This document shows, piece after piece, positions 1 to 58,400 of a stretch of 64,000 nucleotides of DNA. The position numbers were made by a program, and so were the translations under genes. Within the stretch, counting starts at the first letter, position 1. Each line of letters starts with the position of its first letter. Source of the DNA: Pempheris klunzingeri (lineage: Eukaryota; Chordata; Actinopteri; Acropomatiformes; Pempheridae); contig NC_092013.1 in assembly GCF_042242105.1 (NCBI RefSeq), positions 12,517,618-12,581,617 of the forward strand. Direction: 5' to 3'. Under the pieces are notes generated by a model. That model saw only the letters and a list, made by a program, of their open reading frames with translations. It was not told the DNA's origin and did no database searches.

Positions 1-442
1 GCAAAATATTGAAACCCTCAAAGAAAGCCTGAGATACACATTGTTTATGCTGTCAAACTGATTTAAATTGATTTAGTAATCATACTGTATTTTAATCATA
101 TGTTTCAGTTTCAGTATTTTTTACAGCTATAATAAAGAAAACGTATATTAAATTTGATCTACAGATACTCAAAATCAAGATACTCTGATTAAAGATGTGG
201 TCAGGAAATCCCTACATGTTACTGAGGTCTGTGATCTTCCAACAAGAAATGTTAACAGTCACTTCAAACAGAGGCTCTGACCTTGGTCGGCCCTTTTTTT
301 AAGTAACCGGCTCATAGACATCCAAACCCCCTTCTAGATAGTTTTTCTTCTTTTTAAAGGGTCCCAAGCTGAAATGGTTTGATGTCTTTAACAGTGCACT
401 GAATTCTTAAGATCATCATATAATATTTAATTCTAATCTATG

Positions 443-602
443 GGGGGGGGGGCGCAGTGCATCATGCAGCCTTTAACAGTTAGTTCATTTTGATGCATTC
501 AGGGACCCTTTAGTGTTAAAACTGTTGCATCCTCCTTGTCTGCAGTACTCCACACACAGAAAAGTGTGTGTGTGTGTGTGTTTAATTTTTTTTTTTTTTT
601 TA
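443..602. repeat. Simple-sequence cluster: G run, TG array, T run
   Basis: A G run at about 443-452, a TG array at about 566-581 and a T run at about 587-601 lie upstream of the cacna2d2 promoter region. Confidence 0.85.
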
Positions 603-1053
603 AACTAAATCTATGCCGATGACCAATTCCACGTGGCTCTGCAGAGATAAATAAAGCCAAACTAGATTCTTCTACTGCTCCTCTGTTGCCTGGTGAGCGT
701 GAACGCGCCTGGCCCCACGGGCTGCTGATGAGAGAGAGAGAGAGGGAGAGAGAGGGGGAGAGTCGTGGACGCGCCGGCCTGTGTGGCGGTGCTGTTGCTG
801 TTGGTGTTGTATGTGGGAGCAGGAGGAGAGACTCTGCAGTGTCTTGGCAGCTGCATTAGTGCATCTCCCACCGTCCGCGATGCCTCCCCGGCCAATGGCT
901 CCCTCCTCCGCGTCCACTTGACAGCACAAACCGACGTGAACCCGTCGGGAAACTGAGCCGGACGCCCTCACTCATCTCGCTGCATGCCCCGGAGACAGTC
1001 CGGAGCGCTTCATTCACGCACCGAAACGCCGTGACGGGAATTGTTAATGGAAA
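600..1053 (+). promoter_or_regulatory. cacna2d2: Probable cacna2d2 promoter and 5' UTR
   Basis: The base composition becomes GC- and CpG-rich from about 680 to 1200, unlike the AT-rich flanks, as expected for a vertebrate promoter and first exon. A CCAAT box lies at 623-627 and a weak TATA-like GATAAATAA at about 646-654, which would place a start near 680. A GA-rich tract (729-765) lies in the presumed leader. The exact start site cannot be read from sequence. Confidence 0.45.
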
Positions 1054-34985
<33,932 letters not shown>

Positions 34986-35396
34986 CACGTGCAAACACTC
35001 TAACTGCCATCTTTCATCTCTTCGGGTTTAGGCTCGGATCTACTGAAGGTCAGATCAAACGGCAACTGCAAAATCTTTCTTTTTTGATCTACAAACAGCC
35101 CACAGTGCGTTTGTGCTTGGGAAAACAAACAGTGTGGATCAGCTCTCAGTGTTTTTTGCCTTATTGCTTATGCATCTGTTGATGTTTCAGGGCTTGAGCA
35201 CAAAATATAGGAAGAGAATGTGTTGAGTGTGCATGCCAATCGAACAAGGACAAGCATGTTTAAAATCTTAACACAGGGCTCGGCCATGGAAGGGATCACC
35301 AAAAAGTCAGGGAGGCAGCTGGAACAGACATCAAACACAATTTTAGGTTGGACTTTGTGATTGTGGTAGTGAAATTATAAAAGATCTAAAAAAACT

Positions 35397-36262
35397 CAGT
35401 GGTGGAAGGAAGGAAGTATTCGGATCTTTTACTTAAGAACCAAAGTGTAGAAATACAAGTGAAAGTCACCTATTCAGTTTTTACTTGGATAAAAGAAGTA
35501 TTAGCAATAAAATCAAGTATTGAAAGTAAAAATATGAATTTGACAGCACATTGTGCCCTATCAGTGTTATGTCACTGTATCCAGCACTGCATCATCAGAT
35601 TAGAACTGATATTGTATTAACGGCAGCATTTTAATGTTGTCAAGATGGAACAAATTTTCACTGCTGGGTAGTTTTATCTGTAAGATTCTTTTCATCACAG
35701 GATTTCTGTGCAAAATATTGAAATGAAACTAGAGCTGTCAGATACATTTAGGGGAGTAAAAAGTACAATATTTCCCCCAACAGTATAGTGGAGTCAAAGT
35801 ATTAAAGGTGCTCTGTGGAGTTTTTTTTGTAAATGAAGTTTTTGTTTACAGTCGTTGTTTCACACATGTACGCAGTGGGTGTGCATCTTTGAGGTAACAA
35901 ATTGTTTAAATACTATTCCTGCCATATAAAAAAAAAAAAAGAAGCTGATTTTTAAAGAAAATGTGCATTGTTTACATCCATGTTTACTTACTTGCAGTCT
36001 TCACAGCAATACTGCTGTCATCAGTGTTGGTGTGTTACCACCAGCTGTAGATCAGTGGAAAGGACTGTGTATTGTGTCGCCCGCGTGCTCGTACATGATA
36101 GCTGCAAAATACTGACCCACTTAAAAAAAAAAAGTTGCTCCATCGTACAACTAGTGGTTAAAAACTTCACAGGGTACTTTTAAGTAGCATAAAATGGAAT
36201 TACTCAAGTAAAATACAAGTAACCTATATAATAGTATTTGAGTAAATGTACTTCCCAACGCT
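35397..36262. repeat. Dispersed repeat (TACTTAAG/CAAGTAAAATAC family) split by a nested element
   Basis: The left arm starts near GTGGTGGAAGGAAGGAAGTA and contains GATCTTTTACTTAAG; the right arm has AGTAGCATAAAATGGAAT and GTATTTGAGTAAATGTACTT. The arms are the two ends of one common teleost repeat (family D), interrupted at 35802-36183 by a separate TTAA-flanked element. Noncoding. Confidence 0.6.
35806..36179. mobile_element. TTAA-flanked MITE nested in a dispersed repeat
   Basis: 374 bp bounded by TTAA at 35802-35805 and 36180-36183. The ends are imperfect inverted repeats: AGGTGCTCTGTGGAGTTTTT on the left and, read inward from the right, AAGTACCCTGTGAAGTTTTT (16 of 20 match). TTAA duplication is the hallmark of piggyBac-type transposition. 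It has no coding capacity, so it is a nonautonomous copy; the assignment to piggyBac is inferred from the target site and ends. Confidence 0.7.
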
Positions 36263-36267
36263 GACAT

Positions 36268-39200
36268 GTTTTATCCAGAGGAGCTCTGTGATTGGCCAAA
36301 CACAGCTGAGGGATTTGAGACGTTATTCTGAGATTTTGAACCTTTCTGTTGAGTAAAACTATCCAACACAACTGACAGATTTACCTTGTGTATACAACAC
36401 ATCAAGCTAAATGTAAGTAAATACAACAATAAACAGACAGAATCTGCTGCTGGCAGAGCTTCACATTCTCACTCCCGTCGTTTGCTCTGAAGCTGCTGCT
36501 TCCAGCATTTCCTGGCTCTGTCGGCTTTGTGAATTATCCAGCCAGTTTTCATTTGCATGTCTGGTCCTAGTAAGTGTCTTTGCACAGAAAGCAGCTCTTG
36601 CACTTACAGCAGTTTTTACATGAGAGTAGATCCGGGCCTCAACCCCACGTCCACTTCAGTGTCTTTCAGTCCACCTCTGACCTTTGCCAAAACATTTCTC
36701 TGTTATAACTTGTATCAACACACGACCCAGAATGACTTCCCTCTGCCCTGTCTTTAAATTTACTACATTTCAGACAGAGATTTCAGCATTTGAATGAAAA
36801 GTATTTTTTCCCCTAAAAATATTTTCTTATAGCACATATATTGACTCATTGACACAAGATTTTTGATTTTTCATAAAGCATATCAGTGATGGAACGTCCG
36901 TGTAGTTTCATTGATATATGAATTGACTAGATTTGTTTTGTTGAAATACTTCCACAGATACTTGGTATGATCTTCAAGTGCTTCCAGTTGATGAGAATTG
37001 TTAAAGCTTGTAAAATGAGACAAAAACAGACCAAAATGACTAAATATTAACAGCGATTTTATTGCAAAAATGTAGTAGTGAATCGTCCAAACCACTGCAT
37101 GGTGATACTTTATTCTAGCGGTAATTATCATGACCATCAATTTATCATGAAATTTAGATTTTAAGTAATTTACATGCGGTGTTAAATATGTAGTCGTATA
37201 GCACAAGACACGCGCAGACGTCTGACATGTTTTTAAATGTATTTCATCAGTTGTTTGATTGAAGAGAAGCTCTTGGTCCTTTCTTTGTATCTTGTATTGC
37301 CACTATTTGTCAAACCTGAATTTATGCACTTGTGTATGCTTCTGTATGGAGAATGTAGCTTCTGAACAGCTTTCGGTGTAATCAATATGTTATCAGTATG
37401 TGATGCTTTTTGATCCTCTGTTGAGATTCCCCTGATGTCTCATTAAAGTGATGATTCACTGTGGCAAAATATTTTAACTTTATCATGCATAACTCATCAT
37501 TTCAGTGATATCTGAGCATGAAACTGGAGAGCTTTGGCAGTTTAGTCACTATAAACTATATTTTGTATGATTTAATGCGGAGACAGGCGTACATCGTCAA
37601 TATTAATACAGAAATGATACACACAACATGCTGTGTATTAAGGTATCTCTTATTTTGGCCCGTTATCTTCTTGTTTTTCCTCCAGTTTCCCAGAGTCTAA
37701 GCTGATGTCTTTAAATGTTTTGTTCTGTCTGACCAACAGTCCAAACCCCTTTTAAAGTGATTTTAAAACAGAAAAGTTTTAAATACTCACTCTGCACACA
37801 CTGGAACAAGCTTTTACATTTTTGCAAAAGCTAATTGGTGATCAAAATAGTTGCCAATTAATTTTTTGTCGACAGACTAATCAACTACATGACTAATAAT
37901 TTCAGGTTTACAAAACGCTCCATCTGTTGCTTAATCTGACCAGGCTAACCTAATCTGACCAGCCTAACAAGGCTACAGTGGATGAGATGTGTTCATTATT
38001 GTGTTATGTTAAAGATCCTGTCCAGTCATATTTTAAGACATAAAAATAGTGAAGACTGAGCAGCGGTGGACTCTTTGTAACCTGCCAGTGAGGAGTTATG
38101 CACGATAAAATCCTGAAAACATTTTCCCACAGTGGTTCATCAGCCCCTGATGTCTCTTTGTTACCATTTGATCTGGTTCCAGAGTAAACGGTGGATATTT
38201 TTAAAAAGCTTTTTTGACTAAATATTTGTAAAATGCTGTTTTTCTCCGTCCGCCTGGTGTTCCACCCTGCAGTGCCTTGTTGCACTCACTTTGGATGGTA
38301 GGAACATTTGGATTTTAGACGTGTGGATGTTCACCCTGCAGGCCATGTGAAAGACGCACTTGAATTTCAAGAGTTGGAACGGTTCAACTCTAAGTGGACT
38401 TCTCGGTCAGGGAACAAAACGATGCTCTTTGTGGACATTTTAAAGGAGCGCAGCACGGTTGTGGAAGAGCACAAGAGAAGTGTGTAAAGCAGCTGGCCTC
38501 CCCTCCTGCCTTCACCTGGACGTATGTTTGTCAGAACGAACCCTGCTGCCCGTCTGCTACGTGTCGTTTATCTCTACACTGTGGTTCAGCCTCGAATCAA
38601 AGCACAGACACTGTCCATTTTCATAGATTTACTTCATCCCATCTGCACACTCTATATTCTATATTTGAAGCCTGTTGGAAACGTGTTTTTTCCATTAGGA
38701 CTGACTGAAACGAGTGAATGTTTATGTACAGTATACCTACTGTTGTGCATCTCTGCTGTACCCGAGCATGGTGGGGACCCGGAGAGGCAGATTAAAGCTC
38801 AACATTGTTCGGAGACCCCAGAAAAACCACTGCTTTAAAAAAGAAAACCAACAAAAAAAAAGCTTTTACTCTGAGACCTGCGGTATTAACTTTAGGTCAT
38901 ATTGCATTATTCAAACAACACTGTTGTACATTAACAGAAAGACATTTTGTGGAACTCTTTATAGCCTACAATATATTACTACTGTTGAGGTCAGTGTCGT
39001 AGTTTCGTTTTCAATTACCGGTATTTATTTGCATGATCTTTTGAACAATTTACAGATTTGTGTACATAGTCTGATGGATATTTTACATTCCTGTCCACAT
39101 CCAGCTCTCCAGGACTGTGGGGAGAAGCGAGAGCGCTCTCTGTGGATATGTGGGGTGATGTGGAGGCCTCAGAGCTCTTTGCTGTGAGTAAATTAACAAA

Positions 39201-42200
39201 GCTGAAAGTTTGACTTCAGTGAAGCCTACAATAACTGTCAGTGTTTGCAATTTAGGTCTTTTGCAGCAAGTAAAAGCACAGAGAAGTTTAGAGTTATGAG
39301 CAACAAACTGCCTGATTAAACGTTAGTCATTTATATAAGGAGAAGATGACGCTGGAAATGATTTATGCATTTAAAGGCTGTTTAAGAAACAAGGCAGTGG
39401 CATGTGTGGGGACGCCCCTTTATTGATTAGCTTTGTTTATGAAATAGATTTAAGTGTGGCTTATTTAAGTTATCAATGTATTTTATTTATTTTATTTATT
39501 TGGGTATCGTGAATAATATTTGTATCGAACAGAAAGGAATTGAATGTGTTTGAAGCTTGCGCGGGCACTAAGCAGTTTACAAGAAAATTGCAAAACAGAC
39601 AAAAAAACCTACACGTACGTCTCTGTTCTTTTGTTTACTGAGTATCAAAAGATTAAGAATGTTAATGTTTTTTGCTGTAACTTTGCTTTTCATTTTGCTC
39701 ACGTTGTCATTTACTCGGGACAGTTTCCTCTCTTTGTGCCAGTCTCTAATGCCACCTCATTTTTGTACAGACGACGTGAAGCAGTCAGCAGAGGATGAAG
39801 GCTAACTTTGTAAAGACTTTGTCAGTCACATTACAAAATGGATATTTAAATGTTTATATCTTTGGTGATTAAATGCTATTGATATTTTTCACTTCAGCTC
39901 TGAATCGTTATTGTTCTTTTCTGGACCATTATTGTCAAGACCAGTTATGTTAGTATTTAAAGCGACCCTGCACAGATAATTTCACACAATTTTATACATT
40001 TTTATACCTTACATGGGTGAAAAATGTAACATTACACTGATTAGACAAATATTTTCTATGTATATTATTTCAGTGTAATCTCTCGTTTGCTCTTCCCACT
40101 GTAAAGCATGCCACTAAATCCAGATGAAACAGAAATGAGGAGAATATGAAGAAGTAAAAAAAAAAGTGACTTGGCACAAATAAGAAGTCTCCTGGTCATT
40201 TCTCTACAGGATTTGTACTTCGAAAGCAAACAGGGAAGAAAACTCAGCATTGTCAAAGCACTTATTGTAAAGAACCCTTTAAAAATACTGACTCCATCTA
40301 TGCTGACTTGCTGTGACTAGTTTTGTCTGCATGCAGTAAAAACACATAAAAGCTCAAACAGTGTACTAAAAAGTGAAAAGAAATAAGAATTTAGGCATTA
40401 AGAAAGCATAAATTCTGGTGTGAAATTCCAGGTCTGCAACAAACTACTGTTTATTATTTATATTCATTAATCTTTCATGGTTTTGCTCATAAAATGCCAG
40501 AAAATAGTGAAAAATTATCACTGGGTGATTTATACACATTGTTGTTTTGTCCTAACAGTAACAAACTCAAAGATCATACAATCATAAAACAGAGAGAAGC
40601 AGCAAGTACTGTGTTTGAGAGGCTCATATGATAAATGACTGAAAGGATTGATAAATGAAAGTATGTTGCTTTGCCTTGTTTCTGCATGACAAGTTAATGG
40701 CCAAATATTTTACATTTAAAGTTCATTGGTTATGTAGCAAAAGAAAAACAGACAAGTGAGGAAAGTTGTCTGAACTTCTCCTAAATGTCTAAAAGTGAGT
40801 AAATGTAAAGCAGGACAGCAGCTTAAAAAGTCAACCATATCCCGGCTGTCACTGTTGATTTACAGCGAGCTGAACTGGAGCTACTGTGTCGCTCAAATAT
40901 ACTAGACACTGTGTTTCTGTGTCAGCTGTCGAGGATTAAAACAAGAGTTTAGTGTGGCTTGGCATAGACAAGAAAAGAATTCCAAGAGTAGAGTCAAGCA
41001 GCTTGCATGATTCATTCATCATCTGCATTTGCTCATAATGTCAGTCAGTCAAGATATCAGACGGTAATCTGAGTTCTTCAGAGGAAAGACGATAGGTCAC
41101 TGGCCACTTCCACAGACACTAAAAGTTCTGGATAGAGGTTGTGGGATGTTTTGGCTTCTCTGATTTGCCAACAGTCCTGCAGGCCAGCTGCTCTCCATAG
41201 TCTTGTTTGGATTAGGTGATGCCTTCTATCCAGCAGGCACAGTGCCTTGTTATGTGGCTTACAGAGAAATACGCAGTCTGATTTAGCGATGAAATCAGAC
41301 CATCAGTGTTTGGCAAAGCGGTTTGAATCTTATTGTCATTTTAATCCAGTCATGTGAGGTGTAACCAGCAGAGCTCAGAGGCTCGTCTCTCATAAAGCTG
41401 AACAACAGACACAGTGAACACATGAAGCTTTCAGGAGAGACGAGGACTGATGTGCGTCTGCTGCAGAACATGACTTCCTTTTGGGTAAAATTGTTTTTAA
41501 TTATAATTGATCAGAGAGGAGCGTTAGAATCTGTTGTTGCATCAGATGTTTTGTCTAAAAGCTTAAGTTTATCTTTAGTATGTAAATGAACAGCTTATAC
41601 ATAGCCTATGATTAAATGTCTCTGCAAGTGTGACAGCGCTCATGTCTTTTCAAGATGTTCAAGGTGATCATGCTAAAATACTGGGGCAATTAAATATTTT
41701 GAACCTTTTGGGGATTTATTCATGAAAAAATACTTGAGATACAGAATTTCTTTTTGTGAATTTACTTCTCTAACATGGATACAATTATTTAGGAGGGGTT
41801 ATGAACAGAATTTAACTGAGTTTTTCAGAGAAAATACAAGACTATTTTGATATGTTGGTATATTGATCAAAATACACATTTATCTATTTAAAATAGTCAA
41901 CTTGTAAAATACGGGACTGCCCCTCGTGTGCAGTAAAGAGAGAGCTCTAGCAATTACAAAGCAGTATAAAGTCGTGTCCAGTGCCACAGATTTAGGAACA
42001 AACGTGCACTAAGATTAGCAGTGGGAGAAAAGCAGCTGTCATTTATGAAATGTCTCCCCAAAGAGGAAGCACGCAGTACTGGATGGTTGCTTCACCCCAG
42101 AGGATTTGTGGCATTTATGACACTCCATCTCTTCGCCCACCTGACTCACAATATGAATAATCTGAATGGTTCAGATCGCTGCCATGAGATTCTGATTGTG

Positions 42201-43720
42201 TTGCTAAAGTGTCTGTTGTGTTTTCACTGCTAAGTAGGATGAGCACTTCATCACAAGCAGACCTGCCGCCCAGTGGTCAAGGTGAGGGAAACCCCACACA
42301 GGTATATGACGGATAAGGATGTTAATTCTAAATTTCCATCTTAAAGTGGTAGTCATCTGTTTTAATTGTTTAAAGAAACAGTTCACCGTCTACCTGGCAA
42401 CTTCATGGTGATGTCATAACTCTACAACCTTGTTCACGTGTTTGGCCAAGAAACAGTCAAATAAAAAACAAGCGTATGAAACTCATAAAACTACAATGTG
42501 TGATTTTAAACTTCGGTTTCTATATCAGTTAAACAAATGAGAAATAACATGTAAATCAGTAAGCTTTGGAGGTTCTGTAGGTGGGTGACTAACTGTTTCC
42601 TTCTGCTGCCAGTCTTTGTGCTCAGCTAAACAAAGCAGCTGCTAGCTGTAGCTTCTTATTTAATGTACAGACAGGCTCTCCAGTCAATATATTCAGAGCC
42701 GATAGATGTTAAGTTCCCCCGCATCTCAGACCAAAACAAACTATTTGGTCTGTACAGCTGCTCCATCATCACTCCGTTATCCCATAAAACATAAACCCTG
42801 AGTGTTAAGTAAGACGTGGTCGTGGAGACGCTCATACCCAGGTCTGAGCAGTTAGCTCACTGGACTAGCTAGCATTATATCAGTCTGTCTCTTTGCCACA
42901 GCTGTGTGTGTATACAGTGCTAGTTTACCCTACAACTCAGGGACTCGCATTTACTAGCATGACCGTGCATGAGCGTAAAAGTTGGTTTATGGTACAACTC
43001 AGGGACTCGGACTTGTGAACATGTATGTGTAGCCATCCTGGCTATCAAAACAACACAGAAACTCAGATTACAAAACACAAAGAGAGAGTGTGTCATTACG
43101 GCACTGTATATAACATATCAAATAGTTGTTTAATACTATTTTTATGTTTGGAATAACCTTTTAGGCCTCATTAACTGCAAATATGATCCCGTCCTAATGA
43201 TTATGTGTAACATATGGGTACATGAGTTGGTGTGTCAGATGCTTATTTACTTGTAGTTGTTGGTTCTGTCTCATGACTGAAACAAAATGCAACATTTTGA
43301 TTTTTAAAAGGTGAAAAAGGTTCAAATGCCAAACCAGTTTTGGACAAACACATAGCTACTATACTTATTACCATGTGAATACTGAGGCACAGTGGCATCC
43401 ATGCTGTCTTTTTTTAAATAACTGAAATCTAGTAAATAACATAACAAAGGATTGAGCATTATGTCAAATCTTGGCGAGTGAGTTTGATTTGTAGATTCAG
43501 ATCCCAGACTGAGCAATAAGACACCTGAACTAAATGACTAAATGACAACGACAGGAATTATCAAATGTTTGTTTTGCTATAAAAGTCTAGTAACACTACT
43601 GCTTTTAGTATACATCTTTTTTTCAGTTTTAAAGTGTATCAAGAAATCCAACCTGTACTTTTTTCTTTTCCGCAAACCAAGTGGTAGTACTTTTGTTTTT
43701 GTTGTGCAAAGAAACGTTTA
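36268..43720. other. Region between the two convergent genes, with repeats
   Basis: Overlaps the possible cacna2d2 3' UTR. Recognised items: dispersed family B fragments near 37690-37905 and 40435-40685, and an inverted family A copy near 42580-42700 (GCTGCTAGCTGTAGCTTCTT, CAGTCTTTGTGCTCAGCTAA). No protein-coding gene, tRNA or other RNA gene could be supported. The ORFs here are short, without domains or splice context. Confidence 0.5.
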
Positions 43721-43744
43721 AAAGGCAGCAGACAGGCAACAGAA

Positions 43745-43750
43745 TTTATT
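43745..43750 (-). terminator. Polyadenylation signal of the first myosin heavy chain gene
   Basis: AATAAA on the minus strand, about 90 bases after the TAA at 43842-43844, giving a short 3' UTR ending near 43720-43735, as is usual for sarcomeric myosin genes. Confidence 0.7.
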
Positions 43751-43841
43751 TCTACAATATTCTACAATATTTGGATGAGAGCAGTTGAATGAACAATCAT
43801 ATTTTATGATTCTCATTTATGTGTCTCAAAGAGGTTGCAGA

Positions 43842-54560
<10,719 letters not shown>

Positions 54561-55368
54561 GGTGATTCTTTACTGCAAGTCAGTAAAAACAAGACAGTAG
54601 TAAAAATGTATTTTACTCATTATTTCTTCTCTCATGATGGTACTTCACTACTGAGCAAAAGTTGAATGCTGTCAATGTTGTGATGAATGTTATGCTCAAA
54701 TGAAGAACATGGAAAAATGTTTGATTTAACTTATTTATGCTTAATGCTATATTAATGAGATAGACACAAAACACAAAAGCTAATTTACAATTTTTAACAG
54801 GATGTTATCTCTGTTACATTTTCTGATAAGTCGAATTAATGTTGGTTGATGCCATGACTTCTTACGTGTGCCACGGAATCCTTGTTAGTATCAAACACTT
54901 TGTCAGAAAAGGTAAAAAAGTGAGGGCTGCGTTTGTCTATTTAATGATGCAGACATCATTAATGGAATCAGATGCACAAATTTTGCTATGTTAATTGATT
55001 TGTTAACGAAACCACACATGGTTATGGTTTGATGAACAATAAAGTCTTTGCATATAATTTAAAATGTGAAATGAAACAGTGATAATATGTATAAATTACC
55101 TTTTTCCCTCCCCTCAGAAGAGCAGATACTGATGGTTTAATGATGGTTCTGAAGAAAGAAACACTTTAAATTAATAATTGTAATTGAATTATTTCACAAT
55201 AAAAATGAACTTACTGTACATTGAAGTCCTGGCATAAACATGACAGTGTTTGTACTTTGATGTGCCTGGCAGTAAGTGGTCATGCCCTGCATTGTTCATT
55301 AAGCTGCTGGTTTTCCTCTTGCTAATAAAAGACTGCAACTCACTCACCTTGACTGGTCGCCTGTCAGT
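54561..55368 (-). other. 5' leader of the first myosin gene: two noncoding exons plus 12 bases before the ATG
   Basis: On the minus strand, leader exon 1 runs from the predicted start near 55368 to 55348 (ends GTCAAG, then GTGAGT). Leader exon 2 is 55100-55148 (after TTTCTTCAG, before GTAATT). The third exon begins at 54572 after TTGCAG and reaches the ATG at 54558-54560 with ACC just before it. This two-exon noncoding leader is the usual vertebrate sarcomeric myosin layout. The start site is placed from the TATA box. Confidence 0.7.
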
Positions 55369-55392
55369 CCTTGGAGGCGTCCAGCCTCCCTT

Positions 55393-55400
55393 CTTATATA
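55393..55400 (-). promoter_or_regulatory. TATA box of the first myosin gene
   Basis: TATATAAG on the minus strand, about 30 bases before the predicted start and 45-50 bases before the leader exon 1 donor at 55347. Strong TATA boxes are usual for skeletal myosin genes. Confidence 0.75.
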
Positions 55401-58400
55401 GAGAGATCAGTGTTCACTCAGCAGAAATGACTTGCTTTATTTGGTCATGCATTTTTACGGTCTCTGCTTAAGTATTTTTGCCTCTAATTTGATATCTGGC
55501 ATCTTTTTGTCACCGATCATCACAGACGGGTTTGATCACAGATTAAACTTCTGTCACTTTAACGTTCAGAGTCACTGTCAGGTAAGTTTTGGACAATGAT
55601 AAGAATTTAAATGGGAATTAAATACAAAGATTGCTCTTTGCATGGCAGAAATGATTATGGTTAATTATTGTTTATAAATGTGTCATCACCAGATTAACTC
55701 AGCTTTATGAGTAAAGACACACATGATCCGGTTGTTGATGTGACGTTTTTTCCTCAGCCATTCGAAAGAATATTAGTCAGTATGATTTATTTTAAATAGT
55801 AGCCACAGTGTCCTCAGGGGCTGCAGTATATGGCACACGAGAGAGAGAGAGCACATAAAACATTTGTCTCATTGTAAACTCTTTTACTGGAAGAACTACG
55901 GTGCCACACAATGGACACAGTTAAACTAGAGACTGAATTTAAAAGTGTATAAATAGATTAAGACACGTACAATGCAGCGTTTTAAAACATTGTGTAAATA
56001 TTGTTCTGGCATGCGTATTGGTTACTGAAGTTTAGACATTGTTTTGGTCTTTACGATAAGCTCCTTAATGCACCTTGGCACTGCGGAGGATCCGACTTTA
56101 GCTGTGGAGAAGCTCTCATATGTCACTGGTATTCTGTTGCAGCAGCCTTGCAAGTCTTTCCTGTGACAAAGGAGCAGAAATGAGCCTAACAGCTGCTAAT
56201 CTAAGAACCTGTGAAAATGACGATACCTCATGATAGCAGAAACCCTCACTGGGGTCTGCGTCTTATCAAATCCCAAACTTAATTAGATTTGTTCTGTAGG
56301 GAAGAAGGACAATAGAAAGAACAGAGAACATTAATCTTTGTATATTTATCTCTTGTTTCTGTCACGTGTCCAGGAGATATTTTAGTAAAACAAATTGAAC
56401 ATATGCATCCAATGAAAAATAACTTTGCATTTGCTTTGAAGTTCCTTTAATAGTCATTAACAGAGTAATTGAGGTAGTATTAGTTTAATGTTCGCACAAC
56501 TTATTAAAATATCTGATTTTGCTGCAAATCAAAATATAAAAACAAAATTCACTATTTTAGAATATTTTCATAAAAAATATAGTATTTTTGTAAATATTTC
56601 ATTTTCATACAAAAACTATGTGTGAAATTTTGGCTGTAAGCCTGTGTTTGAATTAATGTGATATGACTATGATGTGGTTATACACAGATATAAGTGTATA
56701 ATTAATCAAGTATTAACGTATTTGTCAACAACTATGACTCCTCCTGTCGGTACCAACGAGAGGAGGCATAAGCAGATAATCTTTAGTAAGACAAAGTAGT
56801 AATGATGTAAAAAAAATGTCTTAGTAGGAGAAACTATACTTGTTGACAAATACTGGACATTAATAAATGCTTAAAATGATCTTAAAGCAGTGTACAACAA
56901 CATTATAATGCATTATCAACAATTTATTGCATGTTTGTATACTTTCTTTAACAAATTGTTGCCAAAATGTCTTTAATTTTAATAATACATAATATACTGT
57001 AATGTAGTGTCACCCATCACAGAGTGCCGTTAAACATTTTGTCTCTTCTCTGCCAATTCTTCAAAACATTTTCCTCTTTGTGAACAACACTGTTTTTTTT
57101 TTTTATTTGGTCTAAGAAAAGCAGTTCTGTTTTTAGACTACTGAAATATTATCCTAAAGAATTTTTTCAATTATTGAGGAATAATTTGGGCTCCACAGCC
57201 TTATGGGCCTGATTATATAGACAGGTGATGATTGTGGGGGTCCTCGTTCTATTTTTGTACATATTAGTCTCCAGCAAGTCTTCAGTTAGAGTCTTTTATT
57301 TGTGTCTCTATGTTGTTTTTTTGTGCTTTTGCCTTTCTGTCAATGTCATTTTTCACATTTTACTCTGAAGTATATATGAACTTGTGCCACGCAAATAAAC
57401 TTGAACTTGAACTAAAAGTCAGGGGAGTCTTTGTGGAGCCTGAGCTGTTTGTTTTGGGTCATGTGATCTAAGGAGATCTGTAAACACTACGATCTAATCT
57501 GGTGCTCGCACAAGTGTCTCAGTGTCAACACAGTAATTTAATTCAATAAGTACATCTGAACAAACCTACTTTTCATTTCTGTTCGAGCTAAATAAAAATG
57601 TGTAGACTGTAACGAGGCAATAATTACTGTCAAGGAGCTGTATACACTATATAAAAGTAAAGTGAAAAGTTGTTGCCATGTTTATACTCTCTAGCTACTT
57701 ATATAAGTATACATGACTTCTTGGGAGCTGTCTGGAGGTGAACAAGTGTCAGGTTTCCATTAATCCCCTACTGACAGCGCTCTAACACTGTCTGAAGGTT
57801 TGGTTTTCACATTTTTGACCCACCATTGGCTCTGAAAACTCACACTACTCTCATGAATCTTGAGAATGACAAATATTTAGTCATCTACTCGCTCAGATGT
57901 CTGATTTTTACTGTGGTTTACGAGGGTGTGATAATCCTAGAGCTCAGACTGATGACAGACACGTCCGTCCTAAAAGGGGTCGTCTGGCTGGGTCTATTGG
58001 AGGTCAAAGGGCTTCAGCTCTCTAGGGACTGTCTCTGACATGTGATATTGTGAACATTCATCACACTATCGGTGCCACATTAGACAGAGTGTGGTGAGTA
58101 AAGTGATGATAAACATGTATTTTGTCATTACCAGCTAGAACACTGCTTATTATTGAGAACAAGAACATTTTCATTACTTTTTACAAGTTCTTTTATGTGT
58201 CTGAATGTTTTTACTGAGGCTATTATTTGGCTGGACTACATTTTACTGGTAAAACTCTTTAGAGGGGTTTTCGATTAGTGACTTCAGCAGCTTGTTAACA
58301 GCAGAAACAGGGAAAAAACCAATTTTTAACCACATTGGTAATCTAGTTGCACAAATGATGAAGAACAACATTCTAATTAATTAATTAATTAATTATCACT

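Larger units (their letters stand above)
34986..39900 (+). other. cacna2d2: Probable long 3' UTR and downstream region of cacna2d2
   Basis: After the TGA there is no further coding exon in frame. Plus-strand polyadenylation signals occur at 36428-36433 (AATAAA), 37442-37447, 38791-38796 and 39868-39873 (ATTAAA). Sequence from about 38240 to 39870 is less AT-rich and reads like unique transcribed UTR, so the message may run that far, but the true end cannot be set from sequence. Several short ORFs here (for example 38394-38708 and 38714-39187) have no recognisable domain. Confidence 0.4.

Noticed and set aside
765..956. Open frame looking like a signal peptide followed by a cysteine-containing peptide, upstream of cacna2d2
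   Set aside because: It starts at GTG, has no ATG, lies in the presumed 5' leader and is in a GC-rich tract where leucine/valine runs arise by chance.
38394..39187. Overlapping short open frames downstream of cacna2d2
   Set aside because: No recognisable domain, no splice partners and no clear start context; more likely 3' UTR or unique noncoding sequence.
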